A DNA stretch of 18,331 nt, taken from positions 1 to 18,331 of the forward strand of contig CAZZNQ010000084.1 in the NCBI GenBank assembly GCA_964655775.1, in the 5' to 3' direction. This DNA comes from CAZZNQ01 sp964655775. Lineage in GTDB: Bacteria; Planctomycetota; Brocadiia; SM23-32. Position numbers and translations under genes: made by a program. Below are positions 1 to 7,300 of this stretch, in pieces. Below the pieces are notes generated by a model. It was not told where the DNA came from. It saw nothing but the letters and a program-made list of their open reading frames with translations, and did not search any database. Position 1 is the stretch's first letter, and the number at the start of each line of letters is the position of its first letter.

Positions 1-132
1 GTCCACGCACACGCTGTCGCCCAGGGCCACATCGCCGGCCAGCGTGCCCACGTCGATGGCGAGGCGGGCCGAGGCGGCCTCCTTGCGGACGGCCTCTATC
101 CTGCCGATCTCTCGGACTATTCCAGTGAACAA
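1..132 (-). CDS. ribE: Riboflavin synthase alpha chain, N-terminal fragment (runs off left edge)
   Basis: Riboflavin synthase dismutates two 6,7-dimethyl-8-ribityllumazine molecules into riboflavin plus a pyrimidine, the last step of riboflavin synthesis in the cytosol. Only the first 44 codons are present, out of about 200 in the family. The translation begins (M)FTGIVREIG, the conserved MFTGIV/I start of this enzyme, where Phe2 and Thr3 shape the active site. It continues to LGDSVCVD, the start of the family's GDSxxVNGVC motif. The start codon must be TTG at 130-132: the conserved protein start falls exactly there, and GGGAG (141-145 on the minus strand) lies 8 nt upstream. The reading frame stays open to the edge. 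The gene diverges from the esterase at 317. The identification is strong because the family N-terminus is distinctive, although most of the protein is outside the window. Confidence 0.9.
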   Translation of the reverse strand, partial: MFTGIVREIGRIEAVRKEAASARLAIDVGTLAGDVALGDSVCVD

Positions 133-140
133 CGCTGTAT

Positions 141-145
141 CTCCC
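141..145 (-). promoter_or_regulatory. Ribosome binding site that fixes the TTG start of ribE
   Basis: GGGAG on the minus strand ends 8 nt before TTG 130-132. It supports this non-ATG start, which also gives the conserved MFTGIV N-terminus. Confidence 0.6.
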
Positions 146-179
146 GATGTCCGGTGGTGTCGAAATCGGACCGAGCACG

Positions 180-185
180 ATGATA
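180..185 (-). promoter_or_regulatory. Possible -10 element for ribE
   Basis: TATCAT on the minus strand in the 184-bp divergent gap between ribE and the esterase would start transcription near 173, leaving a leader of about 40 nt. The hexamer 17 nt upstream (TCGCAT) is a poor -35 match, so this is tentative. Confidence 0.25.
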
Positions 186-241
186 GCAGGCGAGGGCTGC
201 GAATGCGAGAGATCAGCACGCGAGCGACACGGCGCCCACAC

Positions 242-269
242 TTGCGCCGGAGTATGTTTCTGTTAGCAT
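242..269 (+). promoter_or_regulatory. Possible sigma70-type promoter for the esterase
   Basis: TTGCGC (242-247) is separated by 16 nt from TAGCAT (264-269). The -10 is preceded by TG at the extended -10 position (261-262). A transcript would begin near 276 and leave about 40 nt before the ATG at 317. Each hexamer matches consensus only partly. Confidence 0.4.
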
Positions 270-316
270 GGCGGCCGCTCTCTCGCCACCATCTTTCTTC
301 GTGAAAGACCTGTCAG

Positions 317-1279
317 ATGAACGCGTGTGCAGTCTTGCTCGCCGGTATCCTGGTTCCTGTGTTTATCGCCCAGGCCGACGCGGCCCCGGAGGCGACCATC
401 ATCCAGGAGACCATGCCGGACGGCTGTCGCCTCGACAGATTCACGGTGCATTCCGACTCGATGGGCCGCGAGATCCGGGCCGTGGTCGTGGTGCCTCCGG
501 GCTACGCCGACGGCGAGGAGAGGTACCCCGTGCTGCATACGCTCCACGGGCGGGGCGCGCCGCACGACACCTGGAGCCAGATGTCGCCGTTGCGCCGGGC
601 GCTTCGGCGGAGGGCGATGATCGTGACCTGCTTCGACGGTGACGATGCCAGCATGTACATCGACTCAACCATCAGGCCCGACTCGCAGTTCACAACATTC
701 TTCTTCGACGAGTTTGTTCCCTACGTCGACAGGCACTATCGGACCACCGGCAAGAAGGCCGTCACCGGCTTCTCGATGGGCGGATACGGAGCCTTTCATT
801 ACATGCTCACCCGGCCGGAAGCCTTCGTTTCGGTCAGTTCTCTCAGCGGCGCTTTCAGTTACGGCGGCGACCGCGGCGATGGCAGGCGGGGTCTTAGCGC
901 CCTGCTGGGCGACTACGAGGAGAACAAGCAGGCATACCTCGATTGTGGCATTTACAACCGCATGACCGACACAATCGAGAGCGGCGGCACGCTCCCGCCC
1001 CTGATGTTCCACTGCGGCACCGAGGATTTCCTGCTGGAGCGGAATCGCGAGATGCGCGACTTCCTGGTCGAGCAGAACCGCAAGACCCGAGAACAGCAGG
1101 CCGGCTCGAAGGGCGAGGACGGCGAGAGACCGGCTGCCGGCTCGGCCGAAGGGCCGAAACGCCAGATCGTGCAGTTCATGTACAGCGAATCGCTGGGCGC
1201 GCATAACTGGGCCTTCTGGCGGGATGCCTCCGAGAACGTGGTGGACTTCCACTGGCGCCACTTCCGCGAGCAGCCCTGA
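317..1279 (+). CDS. Secreted alpha/beta-hydrolase esterase (putative esterase, CE1/esterase D-like)
   Basis: Predicted serine esterase of 320 aa. An N-terminal hydrophobic stretch (about residues 3-19) ending in ADA-AP looks like a signal peptide cut near residue 23, although the n-region has no positive charge. The mature protein probably acts outside the cytoplasm. The nucleophile elbow is GFSMGGYGAF with Ser153. Asp237 (GTEDFLL) and His296 (GAHNWAFW) complete a plausible triad, and LHGRG near 76-80 fits the oxyanion-loop HG motif. This arrangement is typical of the putative-esterase family that includes feruloyl/acetylxylan esterases, S-formylglutathione hydrolase and mycolyltransferase-like folds. 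The substrate cannot be read from sequence. A charged, low-complexity insert (about 256-283) sits between the Asp and His. The start has only a weak upstream GAAAGA. It is the first gene of the plus-strand block, with 72 nt to the next gene. Because it appears exported, it is a poor candidate for releasing the product of the downstream synthase. Confidence 0.85.
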   Translation: MNACAVLLAGILVPVFIAQADAAPEATIIQETMPDGCRLDRFTVHSDSMGREIRAVVVVPPGYADGEERYPVLHTLHGRGAPHDTWSQMSPLRRALRRRAMIVTCFDGDDASMYIDSTIRPDSQFTTFFFDEFVPYVDRHYRTTGKKAVTGFSMGGYGAFHYMLTRPEAFVSVSSLSGAFSYGGDRGDGRRGLSALLGDYEENKQAYLDCGIYNRMTDTIESGGTLPPLMFHCGTEDFLLERNREMRDFLVEQNRKTREQQAGSKGEDGERPAAGSAEGPKRQIVQFMYSESLGAHNWAFWRDASENVVDFHWRHFREQP

Positions 1280-1316
1280 CGGTCCACGGCCCGACAGACT
1301 CGCGCCCATCGGCCCC

Positions 1317-1331
1317 CGCCCGAGCCGGGCG
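1317..1331 (+). terminator. Short GC-rich stem-loop after the esterase (weak terminator candidate)
   Basis: A 6-bp perfect stem with an AGC loop (CGCCCG / CGGGCG) lies in the 72-nt gap between the esterase and the GNAT-like gene. No T-run follows, so an intrinsic terminator is doubtful. It may be chance in GC-rich DNA. Confidence 0.2.
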
Positions 1332-1351
1332 CACCCCTTGACGCACAACGG

Positions 1352-2431
1352 ATGGACGCCGTGTCTGCCAGCAACTCCGAATACCAGTTCGTCGAGCTTT
1401 CCGACGAGAACGTCGGTTCGTTGGCCCAGGGCCTGTCCGAGTGCCATGCCGTCACCCGCGGCGAACGTCGTCCGCCTGGCTACTGGCAGTGGCGCTACGT
1501 GGAGAACCCGGCGAAGGGTTGCGCCACCGTAGTTGCCCTGCGTGGGGGAGAAGTCGTCGGCATTCTGGGCAACACCTACGTCCGGTTCCACCGAGGCCAA
1601 GAGATCTGCCGCGCGGGGGCGGTCGGAGATCTGACCATTCGCCCAGACGCTCGCTCCTGGCGTTGCTTCGCCGAACTCCACGAGCGCAGCGCGCAAAGAG
1701 CGATCCGTGACCGCATAGCCTTTGGCTATGGGTTTGTGGTGCGGCAACAAGAGCCCGCCGGGACCAGGCTGGGGGCCGCCCATCTGGGCGAGGTGCCGGT
1801 CTACTCCGGCTTCCTCAGCACTGCTGGCATGCTTGCCGGACGCGGCATTCCTGCACCACTGGCGGCCACCGGGCACCTGATTCACCCGTTGCTGAGAGTC
1901 CGTCCCCGCAGCGCAGACCCCGGCGTGGTCGTCGAGCCCCTCCTGGGCCGGTTTGGTCCGGAGTTTGACGGCATCGGGGCCCCGTCGCAGCCGGTGACTT
2001 GCGTGTCGGCCGTCCGCGATTCCGCCTATCTCAACTGGCGTTACCTGGACCGTCCTGACAGGGAGTACATCTGCTGGACTGCTTCGGTGGAAGGTCAGTG
2101 CGTGGGATACGCCGTCTGCGGCGTTGCGGCCAAACGGCGCGCGGGATACCTGGACGAACTTCGCGCCAAGGACGGCGCGCAGACCATTCTGGATTCACTT
2201 ATCTCTTCCCTGGTGGCCGACCTCAGAGTTCGCGGAGTCGGGGTGATTTCGGGCAGCTTCCCGGAAGGATCGGCCGAGTCGGCGGCGCTCAGGCGCGCCA
2301 GGTTCCAGGCGTGGACCAGCAGGCTCTGGAAGATCGAGCTGGTCGTAACGACCGACCTGGGCTGGGGCGTCGGGCCGGAACTCCACCGTGAGAACTGGCG
2401 GTTCAACCTGGGCGACTGGCTGACCCATTGA
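1352..2431 (+). CDS. GNAT-like acyltransferase, possibly two half-modules
   Basis: Protein of 359 aa that reads as a GNAT-superfamily acyltransferase. The N-terminal part has GEVVGILGNTYVRF (about 66-79) followed by GAVGDLTIRPDAR (about 89-101), the pattern of the GNAT strand beta4 and acyl-CoA-binding region. A second segment starts at about residue 225 with YLNWRYLDRP, echoing YWQWRYVENP at 44-53, and continues with VGYAVCGV. The two copies suggest a tandem or duplicated GNAT fold whose halves have diverged. The YLxWRYxxxP motif is one I associate with GNAT-like proteins of exopolysaccharide and N-acyl loci. There is no signal peptide or membrane segment, so it should be cytosolic. No convincing Shine-Dalgarno precedes the ATG, so the start is provisional. 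The next gene starts 109 nt downstream, probably from its own promoter. The acyl donor and acceptor are unknown. Transfer of an acyl group made by the downstream synthase is possible but rests only on proximity. Confidence 0.65.
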   Translation: MDAVSASNSEYQFVELSDENVGSLAQGLSECHAVTRGERRPPGYWQWRYVENPAKGCATVVALRGGEVVGILGNTYVRFHRGQEICRAGAVGDLTIRPDARSWRCFAELHERSAQRAIRDRIAFGYGFVVRQQEPAGTRLGAAHLGEVPVYSGFLSTAGMLAGRGIPAPLAATGHLIHPLLRVRPRSADPGVVVEPLLGRFGPEFDGIGAPSQPVTCVSAVRDSAYLNWRYLDRPDREYICWTASVEGQCVGYAVCGVAAKRRAGYLDELRAKDGAQTILDSLISSLVADLRVRGVGVISGSFPEGSAESAALRRARFQAWTSRLWKIELVVTTDLGWGVGPELHRENWRFNLGDWLTH

Positions 2432-2470
2432 GTCCATGTATCCCTTGCCGCGCCCAGAATCCCCTCCCAT

Positions 2471-2499
2471 TTGATGCCGGATGGTCCAGTCAGTAGAAT
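2471..2499 (+). promoter_or_regulatory. Sigma70-type promoter for the phosphodiesterase
   Basis: TTGATG (2471-2476), a 17-nt spacer and TAGAAT (2494-2499) form one of the best promoter matches in the window. Transcription would start near 2506. The in-frame ATG at 2481 lies inside this promoter, which favours the later start at 2541. Confidence 0.5.
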
Positions 2500-2528
2500 G
2501 GCCTCTTGACCCCAATGCCCGTTCGCTC

Positions 2529-2532
2529 GGAG
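2529..2532 (+). promoter_or_regulatory. Ribosome binding site selecting the ATG at 2541
   Basis: GGAG lies 8 nt before ATG 2541. It supports that codon over the in-frame ATG at 2481, which has no such site. Confidence 0.55.
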
Positions 2533-2540
2533 TTCCCCTG

Positions 2541-4196
2541 ATGTCATCGACTGCTCCGGGGAAGGTATGCGTCATCGGCCTCGACGGCGCCTCCTTTTCC
2601 GTATTGGACAAATGGATCGCCGCCGGCGTCATGCCGAACCTCGCCGCACTGATCGCCGAAGGTGCGCGCGGCGATCTGATCTCCACCATGCCGCCTGTTA
2701 CGGGACCGGCCTGGACGTCCATGACCACCGGCGTTAACCCTGGAAAGCACGGGGTGTACGACTTCGTCAAGTGGTATTCCGACAACGGCAGAGTTCGCAT
2801 CATCGGCGACCGCGACTGCCATGCTCCGCGGCTGTGGGACCTGATCGGCGCCGAGGGCCGTCGGGTCGGGATGTACCGTATTCCCGTGACCCATCCCGCC
2901 CGGCCCGTCAACGGTTTCATCGTCAGCGGCATGCTCGCCCCGGTCCCCGGGCCGGATGTCGTCTATCCCCGCTCTCTCTACGACGATTTGTCGGAGGAAG
3001 GGCTGGACTGGTTCGAGTTTGAGGAGCGGGAGTTCGAGCCCCGCCACTTCGCTGCGAAGAACCTGGCAGAGCACCAGCACCGGGATCGGGCTGTACGCGC
3101 CCTGCTGGAGCGGCACGATCCGGATTTCTTCATGTTTGTCAGCAGCGAGGTGGACCATCTGCAGCACATGCTGTGGCCGTACTGTGTAATGGAGCCGGAG
3201 GGGCGCGATTCCGCCGTGCGCCGCACCGTGCGTGAGTTCTATTCGCGGGTGGATGATACCATCGGCTACCTTCGCCGGCGCTTCGGGCCGGACACCACGT
3301 TCTTTGTGGTCTCGGACCACGGGTTCGGCGTGCTGCGGGGGAGATTCCGCCTCAACGGTCTTCTTTGGGCGCACGGTCTGTTGCGTGTGCGCCCGCTCCG
3401 GCTGGCTATGCTCGGCATCTACCCGCGGATCGCTCCGCTTGTGAAGGCGGCGAGCGCCCGTCTTGGCCTCCTGTGGCTCGCCCGCAAGTTCGTGCCGCGC
3501 GCGGAACGCCTGGCCGGGCGGCGAGGCAAGCGCGGCGGCCGCCGCGATGTCGCGGTGCGGCGTTGCGTCGACTGGGAGCACACCAGGGCGTGCATGCTGT
3601 CCGCGTCGGACTGCGGCATTCATGTGAACGTCCGCGGCCGGACCGAAGACGGCATCGTAGAACCCGGAGCGGAGTATGAGCGCGTTGTCCGGAGGGTCAT
3701 CCAGTTGCTGAAGAAGGTGCGGGACCCCGAAACGGGCGGGCGTCTGTTCACGGAGATACTCCGGCGCGAGGAAGTCTTCGAGGGACCGTTTGTGGACGTG
3801 GCCCCGGACATAATGGTGATACTGCGGAACGGAGAGTTCATCGCCGACAAGTGGCCCACGCGGCCATGGATGTCGACCTCGCACTTCACCGGCATGCACC
3901 GCAGGGAGGGTGTCTTCGCTGCCTGCGGCCCGGGCATCGTGCCGGGGTCCAGATTGACGCCAAGCATTCTCGACGTTGCGCCGACGGTCCTGTACTCGCT
4001 GGGCATCCCCGTGCCCAGCTATATGGACGGCAAGGTGCTGGACGGCATCTACAGTGCGGAACACCTGCAGGGCCGGCCCGTGTTGCATCGTGACTTTCCT
4101 CTGGCCTCCGCGCGCCAGGAACATGCTGCTCCGGCGACCGACTCGGGCGACGACGACATCGTGCGGGCGCGCCTGAGGAACTTGGGCTATCTGTGA
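2541..4196 (+). CDS. Alkaline-phosphatase-superfamily phosphodiesterase/phosphatase
   Basis: Protein of 551 aa from ATG 2541 belonging to the type I phosphodiesterase/nucleotide pyrophosphatase branch of the alkaline phosphatase superfamily, two-metal enzymes that cleave phosphate mono- or diesters. Metal and catalytic positions are visible in order: Asp15 in IGLDGASF, the likely nucleophile Thr54 in PPVTGPAW followed by TGVNPGKHG, Asp205 and His209 in EVDHLQH, Asp259-His260 in SDHGFG, and His453 in GMHRREGVF. The site looks complete. An Arg/Lys-rich stretch around residues 300-335 is an insert of unknown role. There is no signal peptide or transmembrane segment, so it is predicted cytosolic, unlike many secreted relatives. 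The substrate cannot be deduced: it might be a nucleotide-activated or phospholipid-type intermediate. It lies 109 nt after the GNAT-like gene and 134 nt before the synthase on the same strand, so a role in the same pathway is possible but unproven. Confidence 0.85.
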   Translation: MSSTAPGKVCVIGLDGASFSVLDKWIAAGVMPNLAALIAEGARGDLISTMPPVTGPAWTSMTTGVNPGKHGVYDFVKWYSDNGRVRIIGDRDCHAPRLWDLIGAEGRRVGMYRIPVTHPARPVNGFIVSGMLAPVPGPDVVYPRSLYDDLSEEGLDWFEFEEREFEPRHFAAKNLAEHQHRDRAVRALLERHDPDFFMFVSSEVDHLQHMLWPYCVMEPEGRDSAVRRTVREFYSRVDDTIGYLRRRFGPDTTFFVVSDHGFGVLRGRFRLNGLLWAHGLLRVRPLRLAMLGIYPRIAPLVKAASARLGLLWLARKFVPRAERLAGRRGKRGGRRDVAVRRCVDWEHTRACMLSASDCGIHVNVRGRTEDGIVEPGAEYERVVRRVIQLLKKVRDPETGGRLFTEILRREEVFEGPFVDVAPDIMVILRNGEFIADKWPTRPWMSTSHFTGMHRREGVFAACGPGIVPGSRLTPSILDVAPTVLYSLGIPVPSYMDGKVLDGIYSAEHLQGRPVLHRDFPLASARQEHAAPATDSGDDDIVRARLRNLGYL

Positions 4197-4197
4197 G

Positions 4198-4214
4198 CGC
4201 CGGGGCATCCGGCG
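4198..4214 (+). terminator. Stem-loop just after the phosphodiesterase stop
   Basis: CGCCGG and CCGGCG form a perfect 6-bp stem around a 5-nt loop, starting 1 nt after the TGA stop. No T-tract follows, so it is either a GC-type terminator or a 3'-end stabilising hairpin. It precedes the proposed promoter of the synthase. Confidence 0.35.
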
Positions 4215-4240
4215 TGCCGCATGCGCGAGTGAGCAACCTT

Positions 4241-4249
4241 TGTTATGAT
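4241..4249 (+). promoter_or_regulatory. Extended -10 promoter for the megasynthase
   Basis: TGTTATGAT combines an extended TGn with TATGAT (4244-4249), a 5/6 match to TATAAT. No good -35 is seen at 16-18 nt, which fits an extended -10 promoter. The predicted leader is about 75 nt. Confidence 0.4.
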
Positions 4250-4322
4250 ATCCCCGGTCCGGAACCGCGTCCGGCGCGGCGTGGGCCCGCCGGCCCGTCT
4301 CGGCCGACTTGAGATACAACCT

Positions 4323-4327
4323 GGAGG
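4323..4327 (+). promoter_or_regulatory. Ribosome binding site of the megasynthase, with short spacing
   Basis: GGAGG is the strongest Shine-Dalgarno in the plus-strand block, but it ends only 3 nt before ATG 4331. In-frame alternatives are GTG 4340 (12 nt) and ATG 4352 (24 nt). ATG 4331 is kept as the best compromise. The choice changes only the first 3-7 residues. Confidence 0.5.
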
Positions 4328-4330
4328 TGG

Positions 4331-7300
4331 ATGGCGCACGTGTCGCATGGCATGGACAGTGTTCTGTCGGTCTGGGTGGCGTTGCCCCCGGGAACAGCGG
4401 ATGTTTCTCTGCTGAAGGCGTGCTTGGACCTGGCCGAGCCGTTCCTCGATCTGCGCTACGGCGACGCTGCCGATCGGCTTCGTCTTGTTGCCCGCGCTGA
4501 GGAAGCGGACCTGCTGCCGGCGACCGTGTGCGTCGACCTGGACGACGCCGAGACGCTCGGAGGGATTACCGATGGGCTGCCGCCGGGTTCGCGCGTCGTG
4601 CTCTGCCCGGCAGTCCACGAGTTCCGGCCCGGCCGCGAGACCGTCACCCAACTCAAGGCCGCGGGGCTGGTGGTGGGCTGGGAGTCCGGCTCCATCGCGG
4701 ACGCGAGGAGGGGACTGGAGGCCGGCGCGGACTTCCTGATGGGTTCCGGATTCGAGGCCGCTGGCTTCGTCTCCGCGAAGAGCAGCCTGGTGCTGGCGCA
4801 GGAACTCGCGCGGGCATACGCGCTGCCGTTCATCATGCGCGGCGGTCTGGGCCCGATGGGCGCCGCCGCCGTAAAGGCCTTGGGGGCCGCGGGCTGCGTG
4901 CTGGAAAGCCAGGTGCTGCTGGCCGAGGAGTCCCCCGTGCCGCCGGGGCTGCGCGCCATCCTGAACTCCTCTTCGCCTACGGATACGGCGATGGTGGGCG
5001 AGTCATTGGGTGCACCGTATCGTGCGCTGACCACGGGCGGACGCGCCGCCTACCGCGAACTGGTTGCGGCCGAGAACGATCTGCTTCTTTCGGACTTGCC
5101 CGATTCACAGCGTTTAAGCCGTTTCCGAGAGCTGATTCGGAAGCATGCTCGCGTCGGTTTCGGACCTGAGGCGAAGCTCCCGCCGGTGGGGCAGGGCATC
5201 GCCTTCGCACGGGAATTCGCAGCCCGCGGGCTCGGCGTGCGCGCGATAGTGCGGGAGTATCAGTCGACCGCCGTTGCCTGCCTGAGCCGGGTGAAGAGAC
5301 GGTTCCCCTTTGTGGCCGGCTCGTCGCTTGCCGAACGGCACGGCGTGGAGCTTCCCGTGGTCCAGGGCCCGATGGCCGTCGTCTCGAGCAGACCGGCTTT
5401 CGCGCGGGCGGTCTCGGACGCGGGGGGGGTGCCGTTCCTCTCGACGGTGGGCCTGTCACCCGATGAGTCACGGAAGGCTCTGGCGGATGCCAAAGAGAGT
5501 CTGGAGGACAGGCCGTTCGGCGTGGGGCTGTTGGGCTTTGCGGGGGCGCAGACCCTCGGCCTGGACGATCTCGCCGAGGCGGGAGCGCGGTTCGCCGTTG
5601 TGGCCGGCGGCAGCGCGGAAGACGCCCGCAAGCTGGGTTCGATCGGCGTAACCGCCTACCTCCACGCGCCCTCGGGCTCCCACGTGGCCGACTTCCTGGA
5701 CGCCCGCGTTCCGGGCATCGTCCTGGAGGGCGGCGAGGCGGGCGGGCACGTCGGCGCACTGGGCTCGCTTGTGTTGTGGGAGATCGGCGCTCGCGAGGTG
5801 CTGCAACGCGACGACGTGGGCGACCTGGGCGTGCTGTTCGCGGGCGGCATAGCGGATGCACGGGGCGCCCTGGCAGCGGCCGTTTTCGCCGCGGCGCTGG
5901 AGGAGCGCGGTGTGGCCACCGGTCTGCAGCTCGGGACGGCGTATCTGGTTACCGAGGAGGCGGCGCGCACGGGCGCAGTCTCCGATCTCTACCGCCAGAC
6001 CGCGCTCTTGTGCCTGGAGACGGTCGTTACCGGCCGGAGCGTGAATCTGCCGGCTCGCTGGGCCCGGACGCCTTCGGCTCTGGCCATCCTCCAGGCTGAG
6101 GCGGTGGCCGACGGCGAGGGCGCCGACCTCCGCGAGCGCAAGGAGGCCGTCGAGCGGCGTGCCCTGGATCACCTTTCGGCCGCGGTGGCCGGGTCCGGAC
6201 TTGCGGATGATGCTGAAGAGGCCGAGGCCGCGGCGATGTGCGGACAGGCGATTGCGCTGCTGAGCGAGGGCACTACCATCGCCGAACTGCACCGCAGTGT
6301 CACATCGGATGCCCAGGTGTTGGCCGGCGAACTGCGGACCCGCGCTCGGGCGGAGATCCCGGGCGACGCGGTCGCCATCGTGGGCATGGGCTGCCTGTTC
6401 CCCGGCGCGGAGAACCTGGAGGGGTACTGGCAGGCCCTTCTCGAATGCAGGCCGGCCTTCCGCGATGTCCCGAATGACCGTTGGGACCCGGACATTTTCT
6501 ACGACTCCACCCACCAGGCGCGGGACAAGAGCGCGTCGAAGCTGGGCGCTTTTGTGGACGGCTTCCAGAAGGACCCCGTGCGCTTTCGGATTCCGCCGGT
6601 CTCCGCACCAGCCATCGACCGTTTGCAGTTCATGGCGCTGGAGGTCGCCGCCCAGACGCTGCAGGACGCCGGCTACCTGGAGCGCGATTTCCCGCGCGAG
6701 AAGACGGGCGTGATTCTGGGCAACAGCATGGGCGGCGAGCTGGCGGTGCAGTACGGCATGCGCATCCACACGGCCGAATATGTGAGGGCCGTCCGCAGTT
6801 CGCCCGAGTTTCAGGCCCTGCCCGAGGAGCAGCAGCGTGCGATAACGGAGCACGCCGAGGCCGTCGTCGCCGAAGGGAAACCCGATTTCACCGAGGATTC
6901 GTGCCCCGGTACGCTCGGAAGCATCATCGCCGGCCGCATCTGCAACCACTTCGACCTCGGAGGCGTCAGCTACACCCTGGACGGCGCCTGCGCATCGTCC
7001 CTGGCGGCAATCCACACCGCGATTCTGGGCCTGCAGAGCGGGCAATACGACATGGCTTTGGCCGGCGGCGCAGACGCGCGCATGGACCCCTCCACCTACG
7101 TCATGTTCTCGAACCTGGGCGTCCTGTCGGACAGGGGATGCTTCCCGTTCGAAGAGCAGGCGGACGGCTTCGTGATGGGCGAGGGCTGCGGAATGGTGCT
7201 GCTGAAGCGCCTGGCGGACGCGCGCCGCGACGGCGACAGGATCTACGCCGTCATCCGATGCACCGGCAGTTCCAGCGACGGTGCCGTCAAGGGCATCACC

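Noticed and set aside
665..1885. Minus-strand open frame opposite the esterase and GNAT-like gene
   Set aside because: The plus-strand esterase has a complete catalytic triad and a signal peptide. The antisense product resembles nothing and spans two plus-strand genes.
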